DNA from: Bicyclus anynana
Taxonomy: Eukaryota; Arthropoda; Insecta; Lepidoptera; Nymphalidae
Direction: 5' to 3'
Assembly (NCBI RefSeq): GCF_947172395.1
Contig: NC_069105.1
Location: 11,491,971-11,555,970, forward strand
DNA: 64,000 nt
Below, one piece after another: positions 53,073 to 64,000 of this stretch. The position numbers and the translations under genes are program-made. The notes below the pieces were generated by a model. That model was not told the origin of the DNA, did not search any database, and was given only the letters and a program-made list of their open reading frames with translations. Position 1 is the first letter of the stretch. Each line of letters begins with the position of its first letter.

Positions 53073-53365
53073 AATCAACCCATATTCGGCTCACTACTGA
53101 GCTCGAGTCGAGGGGTTAGGCCAGTAGTCCACCACGCTAGCCCAATGCGGATTGGCAGACTTCACACACGCAGAGAATCAAGAAAATTATCTGGTTTGCA
53201 GGTTTCCTCACGATGTTTTCTTTCACCGATTGAGACACGTGATATTCAATTTCTTAAAATGCACATAATTGAAAAGTTGAAGGTGCAGGCCCCGGACGGG
53301 TTTAGAACTCACTCCCTCCGGATTCGGAGGCAGGGGTCGTATCCACTGGTCTATCACGGCTCTTA
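53073..53365 (-). repeat. SINE family A
   Basis: A full-length but aged copy; the B box is altered (GTTCTAAACCC) and short deletions occur near the 3' end. Confidence 0.8.
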
Positions 53366-53794
53366 CTAACTTATCTCACCATTATTACAAAGAAAAGAAA
53401 AAAACGCAAATAGAAAATACCAGGAGATAAGTAGCATTAAGTGCGTCTTTTACATATTATACTTTTCTACCGAGTATCCAAGCCTTCATTGAGATTGTAT
53501 TGATTACAGTTAATGCACTAACATAAATGCATTTATGTATTTATTATTACCATAAATGTAAATATTTATTATGTAGACACATAGTCAATACAATTATGTC
53601 CACATTAAATACATATTTTATGGGACAATGTTTAGATATCCACCTATTATAATAATTGCAAAGTTTCATATACATACATTCCCACTACTTTCACTTGTAT
53701 ACGTAAAACATACTAGCAGACCCGGTCAAGCTTACCTTTAACTTATGCACTTATTCCCTAACCCTTCCCTATCCCTACCACTACCCTAAAAGTC

Positions 53795-53890
53795 CCATTA
53801 TCATCATCATCATCATCACATCAGCCGATGAACGTCTACATTGGCCTTTTTAGGGACTTTCAAACATCACAGTCGTGATTCAACTGCGTC
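53795..53890 (-). mobile_element. RTE-like LINE tail, decayed
   Basis: The (ATC)n run and CATCAGCCGATGAACGTC recall the RTE tail; beyond about 80 bp the likeness is lost. Confidence 0.45.
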
Positions 53891-54004
53891 AAAAAAAAAC
53901 ATATTGTTTTCTCTTATATAGTTGGTTGGGACTTCACAGCAGCCAGCAGATATATAAAAAAGATTCCGACGAATTGATAACCTCCTCCTTTTTTTGAAGT
54001 CGGT

Positions 54005-54470
54005 TAAAAATACTAGCAAACAGCCGCAACTTTGACCGCGTAGAAATCGATTCGACCCCTATTTCATTCCCTTCTATTTATATTTTTGCATGTTTTATGT
54101 ATTTCATTTTCCACTAATCATTTTACATATTACTCATAATATCATGAACGATTTATATTTTTAAAAAATCAACACCTTTTTACACCCTTTAAGAGTAGTA
54201 ATTTGTTAATGAATGAGATTATTTTTAGTATTACCAATTTTTAAAAATGTAACTTGAAAAATTAAGGACTCTCCTTACAAACAACCCCTGTTTCTCCCCC
54301 TCGTGATTTCATTTTTGCGACAAAAAGTATCCTATAAGCCTTTTCGTATTATGGTCTTAAATCGTGCCTCCTAAATTAAAATCGAGTTTCGTTTGAATTC
54401 ATTCAGTAATTTCAGTGTGATGCCCGGTCTACTAAAAGACGGACAGACAGACGAAAAATAAACAATACAT
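54005..54470 (-). mobile_element. Helitron-like element
   Basis: A minus-strand 3' end (GCGGCTGTTTGCTAG-T) with an interior sharing TTCGTATTATGGTCTTAAA and GACAGACAGACG with 7853-8265. Confidence 0.48.
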
Positions 54471-55364
54471 CTGAGTCGGTACATTCAAATGTATTCGACA
54501 TAGTGCTAATAACTAAGTTAAAACAATAACACCATCGCATCCGGATATATTAGATAGAATTACGTAAATAACCTTCAATCGTTTATCGCCTTCAAAATTA
54601 TTTTTTTTATAATAGACGAGCCTCAGACTAAATACATAAGGACTAGTATCGCACCCAAATTCACAAACAAAATTTTCTGCCATTTTCTAAGGAAAACGAG
54701 CTTAGATTTCACACATATCTTATACTAAACTAGCAGTTTTTGTTCGTTTTTTACACCATTTAACTACACAAAAAGGTATTTTTACGGAGGTTTTTAACCG
54801 ACGGACACGATTGTAAACTATGAAACATCGATTCTATAGAGACAGTGTTTATAATCGCATAAGATCGTTGATCATATACTTTGACAGAAAAATAATGTCT
54901 TGCGAGGCATGTCTTTATCTAATTAGTCTGAGTAGACGAGCGCTTGGATGCAATCAGGCCTGATAGTAAGCGATGATGCAGCCTATGGTGGAACGCGCTT
55001 GCATAGTAGATGCCTATTCAATCTTGACTTGAAGATATTGTATGTTGTACGGAAAACCGGAAGCTGAAAGGTCATTCCATAACTTCGCAGTACGGAAACG
55101 AGAAGCCAAAACGCTAGACATAGACGAGACTCGTGCTCAACAGTGAGCGAATATAATGTTATATAATGTTTTAATGTTAATGATGAACTTATTTTAATCT
55201 ATCTTTTGTACAATCATGCTTATCTTCTTCTTCTTATGTTTATTCATACCAATACCATTCCAAATATTTTATTTTTTATTTTATGAAAATCATTCATTAA
55301 GATTTGTATGAAAATCATTCATTTCATTTGAAGAAAACATAATTGTATGCATGTGAAGTCCAAC

Positions 55365-55541
55365 CGCCAAAGACGTTCTGCCAAGCGACTTAACGTTCCG
55401 GTACGATGTCGTGTAGAAACCGAAAGGGGTGTGGATTTTCTTCCTCCTCCTAACAAATTAGCCCGCTTCCATCTTAGATTGCATCATCACTTAGCATTAG
55501 GTGATATTGTAGTCAAGGGCTAACTTGTAACGAATAAAAAA
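55365..55541 (+). repeat. SINE family B, 5'-truncated
   Basis: Starts at the ACCGCCAAAGACGT block and keeps the 3' end and A tail. Confidence 0.75.
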
Positions 55542-55869
55542 AGAAGTCGTGGGCGGCTGGTAGTATGTATGTTTTAAAAAGCAAAGATTTTGGGTTGTAA
55601 TTTGTAATCATTACGCACAATAGAAATCGCGAGACTCTAGTTTGCTAAGAAAAAGAACTTTAAGGTCAAACATATTACTATTGACGAAGTAAAGGCCGTA
55701 TTCGGACCTCTATATTTAAATACCCATCATAATACTAACCTTAACCAAAATTGCTTATCCAGTAATTACATAAAGTATTAAATGAATATTATTTTTATAG
55801 TAAGTAATATTGTAAAAATCATGATATAAATTATCTGTTTGTGAACTTAAATTAACAGCTTTCGCTCTA

Positions 55870-56015
55870 CGGAGTTAACTTCAAAATTTTTGTTTGTCTG
55901 TTTGTTTGTTCCGGCTAATCTCTGAAAAGGCTAGACCGATTTTAACGAAATTTCACTGGCAGACAGCTGATGTTATAAGGAGTAACATAGGCTATATTAT
56001 ATCCCCGTACCCTTA
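55870..56015 (+). mobile_element. Helitron-like fragment
   Basis: Contains TTTGTTTGTCTGTTTGTTTG, GACCGATTTTAACGAAATTT and ATATCCCCGTACCCTTATGG, the same order as 9487-9670; no clean ends. Confidence 0.42.
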
Positions 56016-56855
56016 TGGGATCGTAAACAACTCGGGCGAATCGTCTTCTATTTTGATGAACATTATTTTATAGTTTTCGAAAAAGTAATTAGGTACGAAG
56101 TGATTCCACAATATTATTATACCTACAAACAAATTGCGGTACTTTTTTGTACGTATGCAATTATAAATAAATGATAACTTACTATTATTACAATTATATA
56201 AACCTACCTGTAGTTTCTTCTATTCATCCACGACTAACTATCAATTAGCATTTAATTGATTTTTTGTTACAAATAAAATTTACATTTAATTATTTTTTTA
56301 TTATCAAAATACAGATTATAAAACACTCACACAAATAAAAAAACAAGTTTTAACTGTTATACAGTAAAAAAAACACTCACAAAACTACGAAAATTTTGCA
56401 ATTTTTTCCCGAAAAACGCAGGTAGGTATTTATTTTTCTCGGAGGTATTGTGTTAGTTACGCTTGCCACAAACGAACTGGCCGATCGCTTGTACGTTTTC
56501 GCGCTGCGTTTTGCTTTTCCCTTCGCGGTTCCATTTCCGTACGTCACGACATTTTTCCCTGAATGATATTATGAGCTGTATAATATGAAATACATACATG
56601 TACATATTTACCGAATACGTGTTCAGAGAGTATGTGTTCATTAAAATAATAATTAAAATAGTAATTAAGTATTTACTATCCACGGCCATAAATTATATTA
56701 CAATTAAGGAATTTGTTTTTTAAAATAGTAAGTGTCTACATAACATTACTTAACCTAAACAGCTGTTTCCAAAATTTTTATCCGTGTTTTTTTTTGTTTA
56801 CTAAGTTACTATTAATTTACATATTGTTGCTACGGTGTAGATATTGTTACTATGC

Positions 56856-56900
56856 TTGGGTTTGAGCTTTTTTATTGATATTAAAAAAGCTCAAACCCAA
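56856..56900. repeat. 19-bp perfect inverted repeat
   Basis: Arms 56856-56874 and 56882-56900, 7-base loop. It overlaps the 5' edge of the LINE fragment that follows. Confidence 0.6.
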
Positions 56901-57490
56901 ATATTATTATGTTTTAAATATGCCGCCACTCGATGCTGGAACAACATTCCGCCACCAATTCGCGAGTCTCAATCCAAATTTAGCTTCTCTCAGAAATTGA
57001 AAAAGTTCATGTTATATAGGCAAAAAGAGTTAGAATATTATGCAGTGGAGGCATCAATTATTTAGTGGGAACTTTAGATGCAAATAACATATTTAGGTAC
57101 AGTCTATTAATTGGTATAAGTATTCATATTTATATATATTATATGTCATATTAATTATTGTATGTTGGCATTTATCTTTATGTTATTATCATTTTATTTA
57201 TACGCTCTTATCAAGGCTTTTGTTTTTGGTTTTTTATTTTGTGTCTTATTATATGAATTTTTATTTTGAATGTATTTAAAGTATTTTGATTAGATGTTTA
57301 GTTTATAATTATAACTGACTGTGACGTCACCCGGGTCTCAGCTGAAAATCAGCGCTGCGCATTGCTTTCCAGCGATGAACGGCTAATGCTGAGCTGTAAA
57401 CCCTTTCTGTTTGGTGTCACAGACAGTCATGTAATATCTAAGATAGGATGTACTGTTTGTGACACTAAAAAGTGAATTAACTTATTTTCT
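56890..57490 (+). mobile_element. LINE (Jockey/CR1-like) ORF2 end and 3' UTR
   Basis: The frame ends CWNNIPPPIRESQSKFSF then FSQKLKKFML, the W N x (I/L) P ... I R ... F ... L K ending of this group of reverse transcriptases; stop at about 57063. The 3' part (AAAATCAGCGCTGCGC; ATGCTGAGCTG) matches 13120-13300. Confidence 0.62.
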
Positions 57491-58133
57491 TTCTTTTTTC
57501 TTCTTTCTATATTGGATTTAAGCAAAAATGTTTTCACGCCTAAACTCCTAAATAATTTTTGATTAATTTTGATACCATTTTAGCTCGTTATTAGATTGTA
57601 TCCTTTTGTCTGTTGCTGATATACTCAGAAACAATGTTACACATTTTTTTAATACAAACAAATTAAAATAACTACGATAAGGTAAAATTATTATTACAAT
57701 TTCTAAGAAAATAAGAAACGTTATTATTTATTTTTTGCGTTGTTCAATTCATCGTCGTATAATGAACACGCGCAAATGTATTACGATATAACTGCATTAA
57801 TTCGTTCAATAAAACGCATTATTGTTATATTCCTGCTAATTAACTGCCTGAAATTAAGTTTGTTTTAATAATGAAGATCTCTTTGGCGCAGTTGTTCATT
57901 CAGTTTATAAGTAAAAGGTTTCGCGGTCCTGAACTTGGGTCAATTTCCATTACTTTTTAATTTAATTGCAATATGACCACCATGAGGTGAGGGAAACACC
58001 AAGTGAGATCGTGGTCAAAAACTATCTGGTCAAAAAAATATCGACTTTGTTCCCTAAATTTCTCCAGGATTCTATAATCATTTCGAACATATAATACTTT
58101 CGAACATATAATCCTTTTAACAAAATAATTCAA

Positions 58134-58322
58134 CCGACTTCAAAATCACAAATGCAACTAAAAAGCGAAAAATAACATTGTATGTGCTACCTTCTGATCA
58201 CTTTGAAAGCGGCGCTAAGATTAATTAAAGCCGTTTAAATCATAAAGTTTTAGGATTTTTAGACAGACGAAAAACATACGCGTCGAATTGAGAATACCTC
58301 TTTTTTTGGAAGTCTGTTAAAA
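58134..58322 (-). mobile_element. MITE, ACCGACTTC family
   Basis: Ends CAACCGACTTCAAAAT and inverted TTTTTGGAAGTCTGTTAA, 189 bp, the same length as the copy at 3882-4070. Confidence 0.58.
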
Positions 58323-58490
58323 ATGGAATTCTATACTAGTTTCTGGTTTTCGGATGTCAGTTAAAAAACGAAGTGAAAAATAAATACTGCACGGACTATT
58401 ATATCTACCTACGGTTTTCCCCATGGACAAAGTATTTCGTGGAAACGTTGTAGGATATAGGTATAAAAATTAAGTGCAGAATATATACTT

Positions 58491-58793
58491 GCTATATAGC
58501 CCAGTGGATATGAACTCTGCCTCCGATTCCAGAGGGTGTGGGTTCGAATCCGGTCCGGGGCATGCACCTCCAACTTTTCAGTTGTGTGCATTTTAAGAAA
58601 TTAAATATCACGCGTCTCAATCGATGAAGGAAAACATCGTGAGAAAACCTGCATACCAGAGAATTATCTTAATTCTCTGCGTGTGTGAAGTCTGCCAATC
58701 CGCATTGGGCCAGCGTGGTGGACTATTGGCCTAACCCCTCTCATTCCGAGAGGAGACTCGAGCTCAGTAGTGAGCCGAATATGGGTTGATGAC
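58491..58793 (+). repeat. SINE family A
   Basis: Near full length with a good B box; the A box region is intact apart from the first bases (TATAGCCCAGTGG). Confidence 0.82.
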
Positions 58794-58807
58794 GTGATAT
58801 ACTTGCT

Positions 58808-58865
58808 TGCTTGTTGCCGCCGACAGACGTCCACTGCTTGATATAGGCCTCTTGCATTGACCTTC
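58808..58865 (-). mobile_element. RTE-like LINE tail fragment
   Basis: GCCGACAGACGTCCACTG and ATAGGCCTCTTGCA match the RTE tail, 15 bp beyond a SINE. Confidence 0.5.
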
Positions 58866-59305
58866 AAGTATGCAAGGGCTGTTGCCTTATGCGTGAAGTA
58901 AGGGAGTCTGACAGAGTGGCACCGTACCGCGTTACGTTACGAAACCGTTTACGCTCCCATATGAAGTTATCACTCAAAAAAAAAAGGATTTCATACACAG
59001 CATAGTAATATGCCTCGTGTACATAGCGTACTATAAGTTTAGCTCATAGTATACCGACATTCTTAATGACCGGATGAACGTGGCTGTTATTACAAAGTAA
59101 ATATCTGCTAAATACTAATATTTGTGTGAAGTACTTAGACGTTACAAGTTAAAGTTACACAATATCAGTATACGCAGGTAAACGGCAAACTGGACCTCCG
59201 GAAGATAGATAATGGGAATCTCACGTTCAAAGATGTAATGCTTGCGTGCGTTATTGGTTAAAGTCCGGCCGCTCAGAGATTGCGTTTTTAAAAGGTGGGC
59301 GATTT

Positions 59306-59632
59306 GACGGCCTCCGTGGCGCAGTGGTATGCGCGGTGGATTTACAAAACGGAGGTCCTGGGTTCGATCCCCGGCTGGGCAGATTGAGATTTTCTTAATT
59401 TGACCAGGTCTGGCTGGTGGGAGGCTTCGGTCGTGGCTAGTTACCACCCTACCGGCAAAGGCGTACCGCCAAGCGATTTAACGTTCCGGTACGATGCCGT
59501 GTAGAAACCAAAAGGGGTGAGGATTTTCACCCTCCTCCTAACAAGTTAGCCCGCTTCCATCTTTGACTGCATCATCACTTACCATCAGGTGAGATTGTAG
59601 TCAAGGGCTAACTTGTAAAGAATAAAAAAAAA
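59306..59632 (+). repeat. SINE family B, full length
   Basis: Intact A box (TGGCGCAGTGG) and B box (GGTTCGATCCC) with a long A-rich tail followed by a (GA)n run. One of the least diverged copies. Confidence 0.88.
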
Positions 59633-59950
59633 GATGAGAGAGAGAGAGACAAAAAGACGAGGCAATTGTATTTAAATATGTTTGTTCCATTAGCACGACC
59701 TGTCAGAAACGTAATCTCTGAGCGGCCGGACTTTACGTAGACTGCTTAATTGGTCCCGTGGTCAGCTAGTTCAGCTACGGACAATAAGGCCCAGGTTCAG
59801 CCCAACAAAAAAAATACGTTATTGTGATTTTTCGTACAAGAAAAATCGAAACAGCAGCCTTGAGTTAGGAAGTTGGCGGTGTTTGTACACCCTGTGCTTG
59901 AAAAAGCACGTACAGCAATAAGGGTTCATTCACACGAACGGCAACTCGTC

Positions 59951-60085
59951 GGAACGCTAAATCGCTTGGCGGTATGTCTTTGTCGGTAAGGTGGTAACTA
60001 GCCACGGCCGAAGCATACCACCAGTCGAACCCAAGACCTTAGTCTTGTAAATCCACTGCGCACACCGCTGCGCCACGGATGCGAT
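59951..60085 (-). repeat. SINE family B, 5' half
   Basis: Head and middle on the minus strand; part of the B-box region is deleted. Confidence 0.65.
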
Positions 60086-60239
60086 CGTAAACATTACAGT
60101 GACATAAGTATTCCCGAATAGGAGGAGGTTTTGGTATAAAAATAAATGAACAACCTATTTATTTATTTCACAGGAGGTATTTTATTTTATTGACTTAAAT
60201 GCTACCTGTACCTATATAATTATCTACTATTTAAAAATA

Positions 60240-60472
60240 AGTCGGGTTTTCCTTCCTGACGCTATAACTCCAGAACGCACGAACCGATTTCCACGGTTTT
60301 GCATTCGTTGGAAAGGTCTCGGGCTCCGTGAGGTTTATAGCAAAGAAAATTCAGGAAAAGGTTGGGGTAGGGTATGAATAGGGTAGAGGTAGGGTAGGGG
60401 TAGAGTTGGGTAGGGGTAGTTGAAAGTTTACATCGAGTTTCACGCGGACGAAGTCGCGGGCGTCTGCTAGTT
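60240..60472 (+). mobile_element. Helitron-like element with (TAGGG)n tract
   Basis: Reads from AATAAGTCGGGTTTTCCTTC to GTCGCGGGCGTCTGCTAG-T; a close relative of 9920-10172 in the opposite orientation. Confidence 0.55.
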
Positions 60473-60902
60473 TAGTATAAAACGAATCTGTGATTGTAAT
60501 TTAAGTATAAATCTGGCCAGACTATTTTATAAATTCTGAAAAGCCAACCTATGCTCTCACCATAGGTAAGATGACCTTTTAGCGTCGTGGCAACCCTTTG
60601 AAAAACACAGTAGATTAAATTTGAATAGTCTAAGATCCGTATTAGATAGGACCTTCACCCATCTGTTGTGATGAAAAGTGCTTTATATTAAAGTACATTC
60701 AAATATATTACGAGTCGCTTGCTAAATCTCATGGCTATTAATCACTTATTAACTACACTATTAACCATTATTAACTATTTACTACATTCTGCCATGACAT
60801 GACATCACGCATTATCTTCAGATATAGTTTTTTGTGGATTCACTCATAAATGAGTTCCTCGCACGTAGACATAAATAATTCCTAATAATATATTCAGCTT
60901 TC

Positions 60903-61228
60903 TTTTTTTTTTATTCTTTACAAGTTAGCCCTTGACTACAATCTCACCTGATGGTAAGTGATGATGCAGTCTAAGATGGAAGCGGGCTAACTTGTTAGGA
61001 GGAGGATGAAAATCCACACCCCTTTCGGTTTCTACACGGCATCGTACCGGAACGCTAAATCGCTTGGCGGTACGTCTTTCCCGGTAGGGTGGTAACTAGC
61101 CACGGCCGAAGCCTCCCACCAGCCAGACCTGGACAAATTAAGAAAATCTCAATCTCCCCAGCCGGGGATCGAACCCAGGACCTCAGTCTTGTAAATCCAC
61201 CGCGCATACCACTGCGCCACGGAGGCCG
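60903..61228 (-). repeat. SINE family B, full length
   Basis: An intact minus-strand copy with both boxes and tail. Confidence 0.88.
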
Positions 61229-61496
61229 TTTCTTTCTTCAGCTTGTCATCGGGCCTCTTCCAGACATCCATAATCCTCTGTCCCTTGCTTTCCTTTTTCA
61301 GGTGCCTCCTACTGTCTCTCTAAGGTCACCCTCCAATTTTTCAGGGCGACCTCTTTTCGTTTTTCCTGTCCTTGGATATCACTGTCACTTCCCTGGTCCA
61401 CTTATCTCTTTTATCCCACACAAGCCATGTACACCTTGGGTTACATTATTGGAGTTTCCCTCCCCATTGGAGAAGGATCCCTAATTTTTTTGAAAA

Positions 61497-61650
61497 CAAA
61501 ATATAGCCTATAGCCTTCCTCGATAAATGGGCTATCTATCACTGAAAGTATTTTTCAAATCGGAGCAATAGTTCCTGAGATTAGCGCGTTCAATCAAACA
61601 AACAAACAAACAAACAAACTCTTCCGCTTTATAATATTAGTATAGATAGG
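61497..61650 (-). mobile_element. Helitron-like fragment
   Basis: The minus strand begins CTATACTAATATTATAAAGC, passes (TTTG)n and the TCAGGAACTATTGCTCCGAT block; the 3' half is missing. Confidence 0.5.
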
Positions 61651-62579
61651 TACATATACCGACAATTAAATAATATTTTCAAAACTAAAAATCCCTGAGA
61701 TAGCATTAATAGAATACACTATTCCTAAAAAAATGGGTCTAAAACCAAAGAAATGCGATTTTTCAACTATTGATGATTTGAAGATTTGTTTTGTCATGGC
61801 AAGGCAGCGAGAATTTAGTTTAGTCAGGAGTTTTTACTCATAGTCACAGTCGTAACACATTTTTTAACATCCTAATTTTGATATAAGACACTTTTTATCC
61901 ATTAAACAGATAGATGAAGGTTTGCTACGAAACAGATGACAGTCGTCTGACTACCAAATGTTCAGTATACACCTGTACTTCTGGGCACATAAAATATACG
62001 TAATATTATTTTGAAATTGATATAAACAATTCTAGTGTGAATAATACACTATACACTCATTTATATTGTTAAAATAATGTAAAAATATTTACTGAAAAAA
62101 AATTTTATTTACAATTCCATTACAAAATATACACAGGATTATATGCCATATAAAATATAATAAATATATAATTATGATTGTATGAAAAATGCTTAGACCT
62201 AGGTTCATACATTTATATTATTGTATGCAATATGAAATTATAAAAACTGGAACCAATATATTTGTTTTAAAACAACAACAACATAATTCAGTAATGTATG
62301 TGTCATGTATTACAAATAAAAAAAATACATCATATTCTGTTATTTCATGTAATGATAACAAAGGATTTGATTTTGATTTTAATGCCACTGGTTGCAAATG
62401 TCAAGCTATCCAGTTATCACTTATAAGAGAAAATGACATATTGTCGACCAATAACGACATTGAAATATCGCTCTGTCTTTTCCAACGCAACGAAAGAGAG
62501 ATATTTTTGAGTCCGACGCTATTGGTCTACATTTGTCTTTCTCCCATCTCGAGATATGTCTTGGCATCTTAGGTTATGT

Positions 62580-62687
62580 TCATCGCTCCAACATGCGCAG
62601 ACGCAGCGGCCCGTCCGGTGCGTACATGAACGTAACAGCGTAGTCCAGCGGCTCGTGGTGGTACTCCAGGCGGTATCGCCGCAGCAA
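62580..62687 (-). CDS. P450 gene 2 last exon
   Basis: Acceptor TTTTAACTCCAG; 36 codons including TGA, ending PDGPLRLRMLER. Confidence 0.92.
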   Translation of the reverse strand: MLRRYRLEYHHEPLDYAVTFMYAPDGPLRLRMLER

Positions 62688-63983
62688 CTGGAGTTAAAAT
62701 ATTAGTCTTCATTTTCCGGTAGCTTTTTCGCATTTTGTTACGATATACCCCATTGGCACAGATCCCCTCGCTCAAAACTTTGAGCCCAAAAGGAATCCTG
62801 GTCAGAATTCCTTTTGGAAATAATACGTATAACTATAGTAAAGTAACGGTACCCTGCATGTCTTGTACATAGGTATACTGTGCCCACGTCTTCACCACTT
62901 GTTCTTGGAATTTTAACGGACCTCTATCTCAAAAATCTGCACTTAATCTAAACTTAAAATACAAATTCTTAAATTCACAAGGTATGAGAATCAAATTCTG
63001 GATCTCCAAACTCAGGGATTGTGACGAACTAAAATGTTCCTTCAATACCTTAGCCAAAAGGACCTGAATGACCAGAAAATCTCCTTCCTAAACAGATGCG
63101 CGCTCCGAAGCCATAGGGCAGGGAAGCCAAGGGGTAGGTACAGTGCAGTAAGCCATTGCTCTCCAGACAGAGCTCTGGTCTAAGGTCCTTAGGGTTTAAG
63201 TCTACCTAAAATGTTTGTCCCTTAGCCAAAAGGTCCTGAATCTCCAAATCAGCGAATCTCCTATCAAGCTCGCGTCGAAACTAAAGAGTTGGGAATGGGA
63301 GGAATGCAAACGGCAAATTTTCTCCAGCCAACGCTGCGGTCATAACTCCTTAGGGTACGAGAGTAATTAAAATGTTTCTCCATACCTTGGCCAAAAGGAC
63401 TTGAATTTCCAAATCAGCGAATCTCCTTCCTAAACAGATGCGCGCACCGAAGCCGTAGGGTAGAGAAGCGAAGGAGTGCAGTCGGCCATTGCTCTCCAGC
63501 CAGCGCTCTGGACGGAACTCCTCAGGGTTGGAGACGAACTGCTCCATGTTGCCGGTCACTATCGTTGGAAACACCACTTGCACCTAAAAGGTTTCAGAAA
63601 TTATTGAGATAAATCTGCCACTGTGGTATAAGTATAGAGTCAAAACCATTTTTTGAAAATCAAACCGTAGAAGCTATAAACGTTTAATAATAGAAGAATT
63701 AGTTTCTATGAATATAACTTTGAAAATCGTGGACTTTAATAAAAATTTTGAATCCTCATTAATTCTGTTCAGTAATTACTAGTACCTAGCAGTATTAGCT
63801 AGTAATTAGTAAGCTAAATATATTTACCGTGCTTTAATTGTCTGTCTTATTGCAAAGGGATTGCCCATTAGTAGGATTTTAATTAGGTTGGTGCCTGGCC
63901 TTACCCCTTTTGGTATATGGTATCCACAAATGACGTCATCCTCTTGAAGTGTTCTACCATTGCCGATGACTGTAGAGTACATT
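62580..63983 (-). CDS. Second mitochondrial cytochrome P450, last three exons
   Basis: Exons 63983-63905, 63583-63386 and 62687-62580; the gene continues beyond the window. They code for MYSTVIGNGRTLQ...YHIPKG, then FRPERW and FASLPYGFGARICLGRRFADLE with the haem Cys, then [14 protein letters not shown] and a TGA stop. Lengths 79, 198 and 108 nt mirror the 79, 201 and 108 of gene 1, and all phases agree, so the two genes arose by tandem duplication. Protein likeness is clear but they differ enough to be old copies. Function is as for gene 1: a matrix monooxygenase, substrate unknown. The last intron contains decayed partial copies of the haem exon. Confidence 0.92.
62981..63030 (-). pseudogene. 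Haem-exon remnant 3 (P450 gene 2)
   Basis: About 50 bp: AGTTCGTCACAATCCCTGAG followed directly by TTTGGAGATCCAGAATTTG. It joins the start and end of the haem exon with the centre deleted. Confidence 0.5.
63046..63207 (-). pseudogene. Haem-exon pseudo-copy 2 (P450 gene 2)
   Basis: Translates NPKDLRPELCLESNGLLH then ASLPYGFGARICLGRRF, so the haem Cys survives, but the Trp of the PERW block is Cys, a 5-bp deletion shifts the frame after RRF, and the first 60 bases and acceptor are absent. A donor-like AAGGTATTG remains. Confidence 0.85.
63222..63362 (-). pseudogene. Haem-exon pseudo-copy 1 (P450 gene 2)
   Basis: Matches the haem exon (CAGCGTTGGCTGGAG; AGATTCGCTGATTTGGA) but has a stop at the PERW block, a frameshift, and a deletion that removes the haem Cys. 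It lies 24 bp from the working exon. Confidence 0.85.
63386..63583 (-). CDS. P450 gene 2 haem-binding exon
   Basis: 66 codons, phase 0 at both ends, acceptor ACCTTTTAG and donor GTATGG. It carries FRPERW and YGFGARICLGRRF. Confidence 0.95.
63905..63983 (-). CDS. P450 gene 2 exon before the haem exon
   Basis: 79 nt, acceptor TTGTCTACAG, donor GTAAGG; codes for MYSTVIGNGRTLQEDDVI and YHIPKG. Confidence 0.92.
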
Positions 63984-64000
63984 CTGTAGACAAGAAAAAA

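Larger units (their letters stand above)
60630..61945. mobile_element. MITE split by later insertions
   Basis: The left end (GACCTTCACCCATCTGTT, about 60649) and right end (TTAAACAGATAGATGAAGG, about 61902) match the MITE at 26961-27203, as do inner blocks on each side. The middle is interrupted by a SINE B (60903-61228), other sequence and a Helitron-like piece. Confidence 0.5.
48810..62579. other. Intergenic region between the two P450 genes
   Basis: 13.8 kb with no supported host exon. It contains SINE copies of both families, RTE-like tails, a mariner-like remnant, a LINE reverse-transcriptase end, Helitron-like pieces and a split MITE, listed separately. Areas such as 51.0-52.1 kb and 61.9-62.5 kb are AT-rich and I see nothing specific in them. 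The 127-residue frame at 62189-62572 has no recognisable domain. Confidence 0.55.

Noticed and set aside
61089..61484. 131-residue frame at 61089-61484, and 59142-59447 on the minus strand
   Set aside because: Both frames run through SINE family B, in opposite orientations, and share the SINE-encoded text; neither shows a domain.
62189..62572. 127-residue plus-strand frame upstream of the P450 gene 2 stop
   Set aside because: AT-rich with no recognisable motif, and it ends just before an opposite-strand gene; could not be supported as coding.

Overview
The window looks like nuclear DNA of a moth or butterfly (Lepidoptera). It is AT-rich, its genes are split by short GT-AG introns, and its non-coding space is packed with tRNA-derived SINEs, Helitron-like ends (CTAG-T termini), RTE-type LINE tails ending in GAT or ATT runs, and small hairpin MITEs typical of lepidopteran genomes. 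No bacterial-type operon, CRISPR array, rRNA or true tRNA gene was seen. I could not name the species.

Three protein-coding genes are supported. (1) On the plus strand, 10220-25490, an eight-exon gene encodes a secreted-then-membrane-anchored zona pellucida (ZP) domain protein of about 2935 residues. Exons 1-6 supply the signal peptide and most of the ZP domain, which is completed at the start of exon 7. Exon 7 (7627 nt) then encodes about 120 copies of a 20-residue Cys/Pro/Thr unit, and exon 8 supplies a furin-like site, a transmembrane helix and a short tail. (2) On the minus strand, 48809-28273, a twelve-exon gene encodes a complete mitochondrial-clan cytochrome P450. All exon phases close, giving 536 residues with an Arg-rich presequence. 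(3) At the right edge on the minus strand, the last three exons of a second mitochondrial P450 are seen (63983-62580). Exon lengths are conserved with gene 2, so the two are tandem paralogues.

Layout: 1-10.2 kb is upstream repeat-rich DNA; 10.2-25.5 kb is the ZP gene; 25.5-28.3 kb is a convergent intergenic gap with a 243-bp MITE; 28.3-48.8 kb is P450 gene 1, with 9.0-kb and 3.3-kb introns full of nested repeats; 48.8-62.6 kb is intergenic, with SINEs, LINE fragments and a mariner-like remnant; 62.6-64 kb is the 3' part of P450 gene 2, whose last intron holds three decayed partial copies of its own haem-binding exon.

The genes are not an obvious pathway. The ZP protein would act in the apical extracellular matrix or cuticle, and the P450s in mitochondria in steroid or xenobiotic oxidation. 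The most unusual items are the giant Cys-Pro repeat exon with nested segmental duplications, the tandem pseudo-exons of the P450 haem exon, a SINE between 61-bp perfect direct repeats, and a SINE/LINE composite framed by one target-site duplication.
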